A stretch of DNA of 64,000 nt from Synchiropus splendidus. Lineage: Eukaryota > Chordata > Actinopteri > Syngnathiformes > Callionymidae. Each line of letters opens with the position of its first letter. Position 1 is the stretch's first letter. The DNA is taken from NCBI RefSeq assembly GCF_027744825.2, contig NC_071334.1, positions 35,681,937 through 35,745,936 of the forward strand, in the 5' to 3' direction. A program made the position numbers and the translations under genes. The notes below the pieces were generated by a model. It made no database searches. It had not been told where the DNA came from and worked only from the letters and a program-made list of their open reading frames with translations. Below, one piece after another: positions 42,001 to 51,225 of this stretch.

Positions 42001-45000
42001 CTGCTTGGCTTGGCTGGACATGTATTATATGAGAATAGAAGTTACCCAACTGGTGGACAGAAGTACTCTGGTTAGCGAAGAACATTACAATAGAGTTAAA
42101 AATAATATACTATCACATCTTAATGCCCAAAGCTGCTTGTTACGACACAATATTGATGGTTGCACTTGAGCTCATTTTTAGAAGTAAAAAGTCATGGTAA
42201 GGGATTAAACAAAAAGTAATTGAACTAAACTGATATCCGTGCGCCCCAACGTCACTCAGCTAAGTGCTATTCCACTCATGTCATGGAGTTAACTTTCAAA
42301 CCCAGCAACGCCACTTGCTGGAAGCACTTTGTTGGTTGTGTGCCTTCGACAGCCTCATTATCATGGCTGATTAAATGAATGAATTGCCTCTCAAATATAT
42401 CGCAAATGGAAAAAAAGGTACACACAGCCAAACATAGTCCAGTGCAGACGTTCCAAATAAAGTCAGCCCAAGCAGTGGGGTACCTGCACAAACTGAAGGT
42501 GGTCCTCCTCGCCACCAAACACCTCACTGTGCCCCTCAATCACCAGCCCTCCATCCACCAGCTTGTGGTCGGGTGAATAGTACAAGGTTTGCACCTGAAA
42601 GACAAACAGGAACAACAACCATGTGGCTGTCTCCATGGCAACTCACTGAGGGGGAGGAAGAAGAGAAGGAGGGGGCAGTGCTGAGAACAAGAGTAGGAAG
42701 ACGGCCTGCATCCTCAGCTGCACAGAGAACTTCCTCTACAGAGACAAAAGCAGCTTCCACTGCACAGTGTGGTAGGGGTTACTGCCATCTGAGGCATCTA
42801 AAAACAAAGAAGCATGGTGTGAAAAAGGACAGGTGGTGTCTGAAGGATGAAGGAGAGCAGGCCCGGCAGCCCACTGTGCTGCTCTGCCCTTTGGAAGCGG
42901 GCGATTGTGACGACAGCCACAACAAGCTGTCAAATCCAGGTGACAAAACAGGAGTCATTTTCAAGTACCAGACTCATGAATGGACATCAATAAACCAGGC
43001 TTTCCATCATCTTATGGGCAAATTAAAAAACAAAAAAAGATGTTTCACTTGTAAAGGTCATCAGGGGATTCAAAAGTATCCTCTCGGGAAAAGAAAAGCG
43101 AGATGCGTCATAGTACATGAAGAACAGAGTTGCTGGGCTGCAAAGACGCTTCCGAGAGGCAGTAGTGATCCTCTCTGTTCTCTGACTCATTACCCTGGTG
43201 GCTCAGTCCGGGCTCCTCAGTCGGTTGCTGCTGCTGCTGATAATAACCCTACAGAAGAGATAAATCAACCGGGAGGAAATGCTTGTTAGTTCTTGAGCAG
43301 CAAACGTGCACCTGAGCAGACATGAAGTGGCAGTTAGACTGCAGAATACAAAAAAGAAAAAAAAAGAAAATAAAGGGTCAAACCTTTGGGAACCTGTTTT
43401 TGCATTTTAGAGGAGAAGAGCACTGTGATACTCAGAGGGGCAAGTTTAAGTCCACCACAGCCCAGAGAACAGTGGAAACAAAAACGCTCTTGCATCGCTC
43501 ACCTCTAATTTGGAGTATGGTTCGGGGGAACAGAGTTTCTTACTGCAAAAGCCTCAACAAATCAGAGGAAAACAACAGTCCCGACATACCAGCATGTCAG
43601 AAGCATGCCCTTTCTATCTCAGCCTCCCTGACGACTTCTTAACGTCAAAAACAGGAGGATTAAAAAGTAGGGGAGGGACAGTGTGAGGAGGGGGGGCATA
43701 GATCAGCCTGAATGTCCAGACTACTTGATAGGATACTGACCTCTTCCATGAGTCGTTCCAGGTGGTCTCCGTTCTCACAAAGGCTTCGCTGGACCCAGTT
43801 TAGCACCTTTGAGTAAAGCTTGCCATTGCTGGGCAGTGTCAGGTTGTCTTCTAGCATTACTTCTAACTGCAAATACAAAGGATGAGACAGCATTAGAAGT
43901 TGGTCAAACAAGACCACTAGTCTGTAGCAAGCGGGATTCTGTCCCTGCCCAAGACACAGCTTTAGTAAGCAATATTCACATGTCCTTGCTTTAAATGAGG
44001 AGTCTGCTACCAACTAATGCAGGGGGTGACTCAACCACATCATTAAGTCAAATGACGCATTTCAGTTGAACACTTCTTCATTTTACTCTGAATCAATTTT
44101 AAAATGGCTGCAAGTCAAAGCTGACGAGATGACTTGCAAAAGCATCCCCCAGTTTCAGAGTGCAGTGGAGTGCACTGCAGAAACAGAGCCAACTGCCAAT
44201 GTTTGTTCCAATAGACACCAAATTAATGGTCAGATTTTGGGGGACCTTTATTCCAGCATGCTGAAAATAAGTGTTGAGTGGGACATGTTGGATTTGTGGA
44301 CAGCTCACCAATTAGTAAGATTGGAGTGAGTCACTTTTCAGGCAAATTAGGCACCTAAATCCATTCGCATAAGCTTTAGCTCGTGACTAATCTATAAAAA
44401 GAAACGCCTTCATAAGAACAGCTAATCTCATGACAGTAAAAAGGTAATAATGCGAAGCTTTTAATGCAGTTACTGAACATCTGACCTTCAATGGGGGATG
44501 GTAGACTTTAAACAAAGTACCTTGTCATTCAGCAAACACTATCCAGAACAACTTACAATACATCCGAAAGCAACACTAAGAACCACCAAGGGCCCTGCCA
44601 CGTTCCTCACTGGGATTGCCTCAAACCCACAGCTTCCTACTGCAGACATACTGAAGGGCACAAAAATCTAGTCACCTTGAGACGGGGTAATTTGAGGAAC
44701 TCTTCCTGCTCAGACACTTCCAGTAGGTGTTCTTGGATGAAGGCGTCCACCTTGGCCAAAACTCTGGCATCTCCCATGGAGCTGGCAAAGCTGCGGAAGG
44801 AAATGGCATTCTGGGAATCCATCTTGGTCAGCAGGTAGTCTCCACAGATCTAGAGAACAGTAATGAGCCAGTTACAAGAAGCAATATGCAACACTGTGAG
44901 TGCAGCTTTATTCTCCTGACCTGTTTGACTCGCTCCATCTTGAACCGTTTGGCTGCAGAGTAAACTTCCTTAACTATGTCCTTGTCTGCCTTGAGTCTAG

Positions 45001-45736
45001 AGTAAAAAAAATGAAAAAGGCTGTCAATCATTTCCAAGAGAGAGGGACTTTGCAGTGATGAGAAACTAAAGTACGAACTGGGCAGTGTAGGCATAGTTGA
45101 GCAAGACCTCCACGGCAGCGGGATCCAAGTCGTCAAAAGTGACATGAGACACTCCATGTGGCTCTGTGTCACTGTTGAAGATCTCAAACAAGTAAGGACT
45201 GCAGCAAGCCAGGACAGCACGATGAGCCATCAGCTCATGTCCGCAAACCTTGGGAGAAGCACCATTATTGCAGGTGAATGTTTGGGACCATAGTAATCAG
45301 CTTCTGATGTCAATGCAGATCCGGAACACAAGAAAAGTGAGCCAAACTTTACAAGAATGCGGCATATCAGCTGTCAAAGCAAAGGGAACACGGCATACAT
45401 ATCCTCTAAAAATAGACCACTAATAGATTCCAAGGGTTTATTGCAACACCTGCTACAAAACCATCATACACATGAGGAATAACACCATTACGTAGTGCAG
45501 TGAATGGCAAGTTAACAGCTTTTAAGAAACTTGTAGGGTCAAAATAAACTTAATCACTGAAGTCGTGAGTAGAGACGACTACATTTGTAATACTCGTGGA
45601 GCCGGTGTGGTGTGCAGAGTCATACCTGCAATCTCACATCACAGAACTGGCCACTCTTCCTCAGAGCATTCATTTTGGCCACGGTGGAATCAAGGAAACT
45701 CTCATCCTCAAAGATCAAGTAACCGTTAGGAATCAT
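38785..45736 (-). CDS. ivns1abp: IVNS1ABP, BTB-BACK-kelch protein (NS1-binding protein homologue; complete, 13 coding exons)
   Basis: The product is a cellular kelch-family protein first named as an interactor of a viral protein. In cells it associates with actin, acts in mRNA splicing and export, and belongs to the family of BTB adaptors for CUL3. The 13 exons join to 1,947 bases, 648 residues plus stop; the human protein is 642. It starts [23 protein letters not shown] domain about residues 32-130 ([20 protein letters not shown], then NYAYTAQLKAD); BACK domain about 134-235 ([28 protein letters not shown]); Ser-rich linker about 250-355. Six kelch repeats follow at about 360-407, 408-455, 456-503, 504-551, 552-598 and 599-648, each with a GG pair and a spaced Trp ([52 protein letters not shown]). 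Phases are consistent at every junction. Confidence 0.96.
39105..39278 (-). CDS. ivns1abp: ivns1abp coding exon 12, kelch repeat 4 and start of 5 (residues 506-564)
   Basis: Acceptor GTGTTCTCAG, donor CACGCCG|GTAGGA. Encodes [39 protein letters not shown] and [14 protein letters not shown]. Confidence 0.94.
39344..39475 (-). CDS. ivns1abp: ivns1abp coding exon 11, kelch repeat 3 (residues 462-506)
   Basis: Acceptor GTGTTGAAG, donor AACATCA|GTACGT. Encodes [38 protein letters not shown] and CSSLNI. Confidence 0.93.
39549..39675 (-). CDS. ivns1abp: ivns1abp coding exon 10, kelch repeat 2 (residues 420-462)
   Basis: Acceptor CCACACCAG, donor AATGCAG|GTGTGG. Encodes [35 protein letters not shown] and RTNRCNAG. 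Confidence 0.93.
39858..40012. mobile_element. Fish GATGG-tailed SINE/LINE 3'-end fragment in ivns1abp intron
   Basis: The segment reads CTGTGATGTACTAGCGACCC, then TGACTGCTGGGAAAGGCTCC, then AGCACTGATGGATGGGTGG. This is a degraded copy of a very common teleost retroposon tail (CTGTGATGGACTGGCGACC ... GGATGGATGG). Confidence 0.6.
40514..40635 (-). CDS. ivns1abp: ivns1abp coding exon 9, kelch repeat 1 (residues 379-419)
   Basis: Acceptor ATCTTTTTAG, donor CTCATG|GTGAGG. Encodes [28 protein letters not shown] and the [13 protein letters not shown] opening of repeat 2. Confidence 0.94.
40695..40919 (-). CDS. ivns1abp: ivns1abp coding exon 8, linker and start of kelch repeat 1 (residues 304-379)
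   Basis: Acceptor CTTCCTCCCAG, donor GCAG|GTTGGT. Encodes [20 protein letters not shown], a Ser/Pro-rich segment with [14 protein letters not shown], and [19 protein letters not shown]. Confidence 0.93.
40992..41133 (-). CDS. ivns1abp: ivns1abp coding exon 7 (residues 257-304)
   Basis: Acceptor TGCTCTTGCAG, donor ACTACAA|GTGAGT. Encodes [12 protein letters not shown], a Ser-rich stretch and [12 protein letters not shown]. The next intron is only 72 bp and is stop-free in this frame. Confidence 0.9.
42484..42594 (-). CDS. ivns1abp: ivns1abp coding exon 6 (residues 220-256)
   Basis: Acceptor GTCTTTCAG, donor GTGCAG|GTACCC. Encodes [20 protein letters not shown] and [14 protein letters not shown], matching the vertebrate IVNS1ABP linker. 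It has no internal Met. Confidence 0.9.
43741..43866 (-). CDS. ivns1abp: ivns1abp coding exon 5, BACK domain (residues 178-219)
   Basis: Acceptor TGTATTTGCAG (the AG at 43867-43868), donor GAAGAG|GTCAGT. Encodes [37 protein letters not shown] and RLMEE. Confidence 0.93.
44676..44849 (-). CDS. ivns1abp: ivns1abp coding exon 4, BACK domain (residues 120-177)
   Basis: Acceptor TTCTCTAG, donor CTCAAG|GTGACT. Encodes [20 protein letters not shown] through [10 protein letters not shown], the start of the BACK domain. Confidence 0.94.
44921..44996 (-). CDS. ivns1abp: ivns1abp coding exon 3, BTB domain end (residues 94-119)
   Basis: Acceptor TTTACTCTAG, donor AAACAG|GTCAGG. Encodes [20 protein letters not shown] followed by ERVKQ. 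Flanked by short introns of 82 and 71 bp. Confidence 0.93.
45079..45248 (-). CDS. ivns1abp: ivns1abp coding exon 2, BTB domain (residues 38-94)
   Basis: Acceptor TCTCCCAAG. Encodes [20 protein letters not shown] and LNYAYTA. The only donor that keeps frame is CCCA|GTTCGT, which splits Gln94 (CA + A). It departs from the GTRAGT consensus. Confidence 0.9.
45626..45736 (-). CDS. ivns1abp: ivns1abp coding exon 1 (residues 1-37)
   Basis: The ATG is 24 bases inside an exon that starts at 45760 after acceptor TTCTTTTCAG. Encodes [11 protein letters not shown]... up to GQFCDVRLQ. Donor CAG|GTATGA. Confidence 0.93.
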
Positions 45737-45994
45737 CTTGGCTGAATTTCGTTGGCGTGTCTGAAAAGAAAAGCAAGTCGCGTGTTACAATGTTCATCCT
45801 GGAGCTACCCAAAATGCCATTGCTGCTTCTAGCACACTCTTATAAAGAAGACATGAATAAGTATATGCTTGTGGTTCTTTATTCTGCCATCGCTGGCTTT
45901 ATTAATTGATGACCTCTAAAAAGGAGCAGGATTACGTTGCTATTATGCGCACTCTGCTCTATAATCTCTCCAATGCATTAGTCATAGGCCTCAC

Positions 45995-46262
45995 CTAATA
46001 GAGAAGAGCACCACTGCTGGGAGAACAGGAACTGAAGGATGGCAAAGAAGTCAGAGAATACGAGGCACTCTGGTCTTCTTCATCCAAGGAGAGGAGGGAC
46101 GTTGTCAGAAGAAATGCCAGTGGACAACACGGCGTGAGCGGAGGGGAGGAGAGGGAGCAGCCGCACAGACAAACTATCAGGCTTGAAGCGACTGTAATCA
46201 AGTCCTCCGGAACCCGTTGGCTATAGACTGGTACCTATTCTCTGTTGGTCATGCATCATAAC
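45995..46262 (-). other. ivns1abp: Probable non-coding 5' UTR exon of ivns1abp, with upstream ORFs
   Basis: On the minus strand this 268-bp block has an acceptor CCTCTTCCAG and a donor ATTAG|GTGAGG. It lies 234 bp upstream of coding exon 1. It holds two ATG-initiated upstream ORFs: 46259-46221 (12 codons plus stop) and 46201-45995 (68 codons plus stop), the second ending with TAG on the last three bases of the exon. Vertebrate IVNS1ABP genes have spliced 5' UTRs, which fits, but the exon itself is an inference. Confidence 0.5.
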
Positions 46263-49200
46263 CTGGAAGAGGAGGAAGAGGGTGGGGGAAAACAATGTGA
46301 CATTAGTGGATCAACTTCAAAAAGTTAGAATGCCAAGTGAAAAATGATCTTTCAGTGTAAAATGATAGCACAAAAAATAGATTAGAAAGAATCAGAGCAT
46401 CGACCGTCACAATATCATCACCCAGACCCGCATTTGGGATTTATACACAAACCCTTCAAACTGGGAGATCTTTTCATTTACCAAAAAAATGTTCATACTC
46501 CACACACAAATATACAACTACAAATCAACCTAGTGCCAGCCAAACTCCAGGACACAGAGCACAACACTACAAGCAAAGAAACATACCACTAAATAAACAG
46601 GCTTTTGACAGGCCTGTTGATAATGTATATCCAACATGTTCAATGCATCAAGTCTCTAGGCTCCGGTCTGTTCAGGCAGAAGGCATTCCAAGCCATTGCT
46701 CCCATAGTATAGACTCCACCCTTCAGGAGGCCTTCCTCACAGCCACAAGCCCATAGGAATGCTCTAGGTGGGATGGGTTGGCGATATACATTGACGGCCT
46801 GTTGGTTATGCAACGGTCTGCTGAACACATTAACATTAACCCCATTTGTGAAACAGTTAAACAGTCATGAAGGAACCTTGGGTGTCTCTGAATTATTCAT
46901 TTGTGCCACCAAAATGGTTTTCTCACCCAAGAAGAATGTAAAGTAGGGCAAGCAGAGCAGCCGGCTAACAGTGAAATTTAACCCACATACGTGGCGATGT
47001 CTCCCCAGGTGCCAGGGCCAAACTGTACATGTATCCAATTCCCTTTCTCTGCTGTAATTACTGTCCAAAACGCTTCTTTCGCTGGTGGGTGTGAGTGAGC
47101 ACACAAACCAGCTTAAGTGGCTGCATGATATTTGAAAATGCTAGTTTACACAAGAAACTGCAAACGAGTGAGCCAGTACACTTGTGTTGTACATAAATAA
47201 AGACTTATACAGCCATTAAAACTCTCACAACAGACCAAACTGAGGGTTCACTAAAACTTGGTGTTTAATGACATTTCTCCTTGTAGGAACAGAAAACATG
47301 TTGAACATGCTTGATAGGTTTGACCTTATTTACTCGGCACCACCTAAGAATAGCTTATCCCAAACAGATTTCTGGTTCTTTACTCGATAAACAGAGACAT
47401 GACTGATTAAATACTTCAGGTGCTTCAGCGATAAGCAAATGCATTTCCATATTCATGTCTATTATAATGAAGCTTGAGGATTTTCAGGCAGGCATTTTCC
47501 ACTCACTGCTTGAGTTCTGTTGGCTTTTGGAGATAAACAATATTTTCAATCATGAGACTCATGAAATATGGAGCCCAGGACTGCTATTTTTTTCAACAGT
47601 CAGGTTGAAAAAAAAACAATACATCTGAGAGCAGACAACCCATGACCAACACAATTGTCAAATTATGTACTCAAGAATAACAAAAGAATGTCCATTTCAC
47701 TCGGACCGTCCATCGAATAGAGCCGACCACAATTCATACCATCAGTCTTGATGAATAGCGGGGTACGCTGACCCAGTTTCTGTGCTTATGCAACATCTGG
47801 CAGCAGACGACTTAAAGCTTTTAGGCCTGGTTTCTACACATGGTTGCTTCTACCATGCTGCCACCGTCATCACGCCACAGAGCGGAGCCAGGCAAACCAC
47901 ACCCACACTCCTCTGGAAAATTCTGTCTAAATACAGTGCTGGCAGGTCATTTCCTTCTAAAGCGACAATCTTGTGGCAGGGCTGCAGCAGACACTCCAGA
48001 TTCCATTTTACTGAACACATAAAAAAATAGCACCTTGCTTTGGCCACTATGTCGAGCAGAGACAGAGAGGCAACCGAACGCTGGCAAAATGAATGAACAA
48101 AACAACAAACACCCACAGCCAGTGGGGAGAATGGCTGCTAATGTGTTTCGCTTCATAACCTTTCTGAAACAGGACAGAAGAGCTGGAACAATCAATGCTT
48201 GTTAGACACCCTCCAGTGGCGGAGAGAGGTTACTGAGGGACGTTTCACCCACTTTTTGAACTGGGTGGAAAAATACTGCTTACATTAACACATGCGGGGA
48301 GCAGAATGTGGACGACACTCAATTTCATTGGTGGGACATAAGCGGAAGTGGACTCCATGATGAGCAGAAGCAAAATCAAGACAGCAAGAAAACAAGACGT
48401 GCCGTGCTCAAACATTTTCTTGGACATGGTTCCTGATAGTTGTCGAACATGCATCTTTGGTTGATGACAGTATCCTTCATCTGGGCTGGTTTTAAGGGCT
48501 AGACACGTGGTTCGGTGGGTCAGAACTGGATAATTGGAGCACTAGGTCAAATTCGTTAGCACCTGGATACGGACTTAAGGAACGGTCTAGACAGCTTATT
48601 TTTAACCAGCAGGGCCGGGACGCAACAAAACCACCAGGCGAGGGTGAATTCATGACAATGCCCGTCACCGGGAACATAAGACAGTCACATCCATCACATA
48701 CAGACAGGCTTCCAGCTTCAACCGCTATACACGAGCGACATCAGGATCAGTGCCTGCAAGCTGATGAGCAATGTCACAGAAGAGGAGCAGTGGATCCGTG
48801 CCAAGCATCGTGGCCCGGTGTTCGTGCCTTTATCCCGCCAACAGACACGGACAATATCCGGGGATACAAAGCGAGTCCGTTACCGACACCACGACACGCA
48901 GCTAGCGACACGCTAGTACTTGACTGGTGATGTTAGCATGGTGGCTAAGATGGAGAGTTGAGCCATGACAGCGATAGTGAAATCAAATTAGACGACGACA
49001 AATACCTTCAGTCAACGAATGGATGTACGAGAAAACGGACACCATTCTAATTTCCGTTACATATGGCATCTTATTTTTCCCGTTTTCGTGCGACATAAAG
49101 AAGCGAGATTCAACAAAGGCATATGCACGTGAGCCTCAGGCCTAGAATAAAATGTGGTTACGAGGAAACGCCGGCGATGACATGATGAAAATACGAATCT

Positions 49201-49269
49201 ACGACAGGTCACGTCGATGTCGCCCACATCGACTCCATTTTACGTGGAACATCGACGACGCACGCTTAC
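46263..49269 (-). other. ivns1abp: ivns1abp first intron, nothing further identified
   Basis: 3.0-kb interval between the inferred exon 1 donor (49269) and the inferred 5' UTR exon. Open frames here have no recognisable product. Confidence 0.4.
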
Positions 49270-49500
49270 CTGTGGCCTTTGACAGCAAACGATATTAGAC
49301 ATATTTAATGCGAATTCAGAGTGGTTTGGTTCCGTTGTAGTGGAGCAGCGCGCGGCTAGAAGCTCGGCGAGACGACAGAGGAGGCGGCAGTCTGATGAGT
49401 ATCGGCGGCTGTGTCGCGTGTTCTCTCCAGCCTCACTTGGCTCGTTCTGACGGAGAAGCAGGGCGCGCGCTCTCGTCAAGAAGCCGCGGGACCTAGAACA
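49270..49500 (-). promoter_or_regulatory. ivns1abp: ivns1abp exon 1 and core promoter region
   Basis: CpG-rich stretch (for example GCAGCGCGCGGC near 49345 and GGGCGCGCGCTC near 49460) ending on the minus strand at GGCCACAG|GTAAGC (donor at 49269). The first exon is non-coding. The transcription start probably lies between about 49.35 and 49.50 kb. Confidence 0.5.
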
Positions 49501-49526
49501 CCGCCTCTGACGTCACGAAGAGGCGG
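49501..49526. promoter_or_regulatory. ivns1abp: CRE/ATF site within an inverted repeat, ivns1abp promoter
   Basis: The perfect palindrome TGACGTCA (49508-49515), the consensus CREB/ATF element, sits between two complementary 8-bp arms, CCGCCTCT (49501-49508) and AGAGGCGG (49519-49526). Confidence 0.55.
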
Positions 49527-49628
49527 CACCAACACGCCTACTGTGGACATTCAGCAATAAAGGACTTGTAGATAAATATGACGTTTCATTCCATGTGTGC
49601 AATTATTTATTGATTTGCACTTTTGAGA

Positions 49629-49652
49629 TTATATATATATATATATATATAT
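49629..49652. repeat. (AT)n microsatellite
   Basis: About 12 AT units directly upstream of the ivns1abp promoter block. Confidence 0.85.
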
Positions 49653-50935
49653 CTTGAGCAATAAACAACCCGCGACTGTGACAGCATTCAAGTGTTATTT
49701 AATGTCACACTAACAAAAAGCATCAGTAGTTTTACATACAATAGTTGTAAGTCAATAAAAGACAAAGAACCTTTAATTGATGTTTTTTTTCTCTACTACT
49801 CTACTTTGCCTTCATTTTTGCGGCCCTCATGAAGTCAGGTGGGCTATTGATAGTTGTGTGTTAAATGTTAAATTACATTATAGTCTTTTAATGAGCAATG
49901 CCTATTTCAACAGTGCTTCTTGTCCCTCAAAATTAATGTATATATTATAAAGAGAAAACACACCTTTCATAAAATGCCTTTACATTGTTGTACCTGTAGT
50001 TCTGCCATTAAGAAATACGTACTTCAAAAGTTCTTCCAGTATTCAATAAATTGTGGCATAATGGCCCCTCACAACAGTCACAGTGTTTAATGTGCCCGCT
50101 TAAGAAATGTATATTTTCTTTTGTCTTTTAACTTTCACACAGGATTGACAAACTATCCATTGTTTGACACAATGAAAAATGTGCTTTCGATCCTTATCAT
50201 TTTATTTTTTTGTTAAAAGCTGCAGGGCTGCTTTGCCACTCCCTCTTAGCAACACGACTGGCCCAAAATTCATCTTGGCTTAGGCGCCCATTATGTCTTG
50301 AGAACTTTTAAGATATGTGCCATAGAGTTCTTGAAAAGGGGTCAATTTTCAAGACTAAATCTTAAAATTAGGCCGACCTTTTTAATTGCATTTTTTTCAT
50401 CGATGCCAGCTATGTGGTCAATGGTCACCCTAGGTAGTTGACAGTGAGGAATGACAGGAGGCATCCTGTCCAAAACCATAAGCCCTGTGTGCACATGCGT
50501 CATTGTTCAGGATGCACAACCCATTCACCTGCTTGGGATGAATAGAGCTTACATCTACTTTGGCACAGCAGTAATTAGAAAAGAGGATTAGGATCACTTC
50601 AATGTCGAAGCCAATGCATCTCGATGTGTGGATCATGCTGCTGCTGTCTGACACACCTGGGGCTAAAATGTATGCAGCATTTAGTGAGGCAACAGCAACC
50701 ACGTTTGAGGGAGATAGCCATTAAAACAAGGGGTCTGGTCATGACAGATTCTCATAAAAACCAAGTTCACCTGCTTATGAGTGTGCTTCTGTGAATACTG
50801 CATTAGTGCCGGACCATACTGCGTTCCATCAACCACACGGAAACCTCAGGGAAATTTTGCTCACAAAGTCTGATTATACCTCATTATACCTGCTATGTCC
50901 ATACTTACCTGGACACGCAGGCAGTAAAGGATGAG
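49653..50935. other. Intergenic spacer, nothing identified
   Basis: AT-rich sequence with scattered short frames. No gene, RNA or repeat boundary recognised. Confidence 0.4.
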
Positions 50936-51225
50936 CAGTGGTGGTTTTAGGCACAGGCGAACAGGGAAGCCGCCTGGGGCGGCATTATAGGAGGGGAGGC
51001 CTATAGCGCAAAATGACACTTACACGTCGGATTCGCTCATACGTGTTATTATAAATATAGATCTACAACTGCTGCATGTGTTTCTGAATGTGGGCTCATA
51101 AAATAAGCAATAAAAGAACATGTGGTCAGTCACCAGTTCATGATTCTAATTCAGTTTTGGATAGGTTTGGGTAATAAAAATAGATATGTGGAAAGAAGGA
51201 GTAATGTTGTTTTTTGGGGGGGCAA
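50936..51225. mobile_element. hAT-like element end (CAGTGGTGGTTTTAGGCA terminus)
   Basis: The start CAGTGGTGGTTTTAGGCA followed by GGGAAGCCGCCTGGGGCGGC matches the terminal pattern of animal hAT-type elements (CAGTGG-GG-T-AGGCA ... GCCGCC-GGGGCGGC). The opposite terminus was not found, so the right limit is approximate. Confidence 0.45.

Noticed and set aside
42573..43289. 238-codon plus-strand frame opposite ivns1abp
   Set aside because: It is antisense to exon 6 and its flanking introns, with no recognisable domain.
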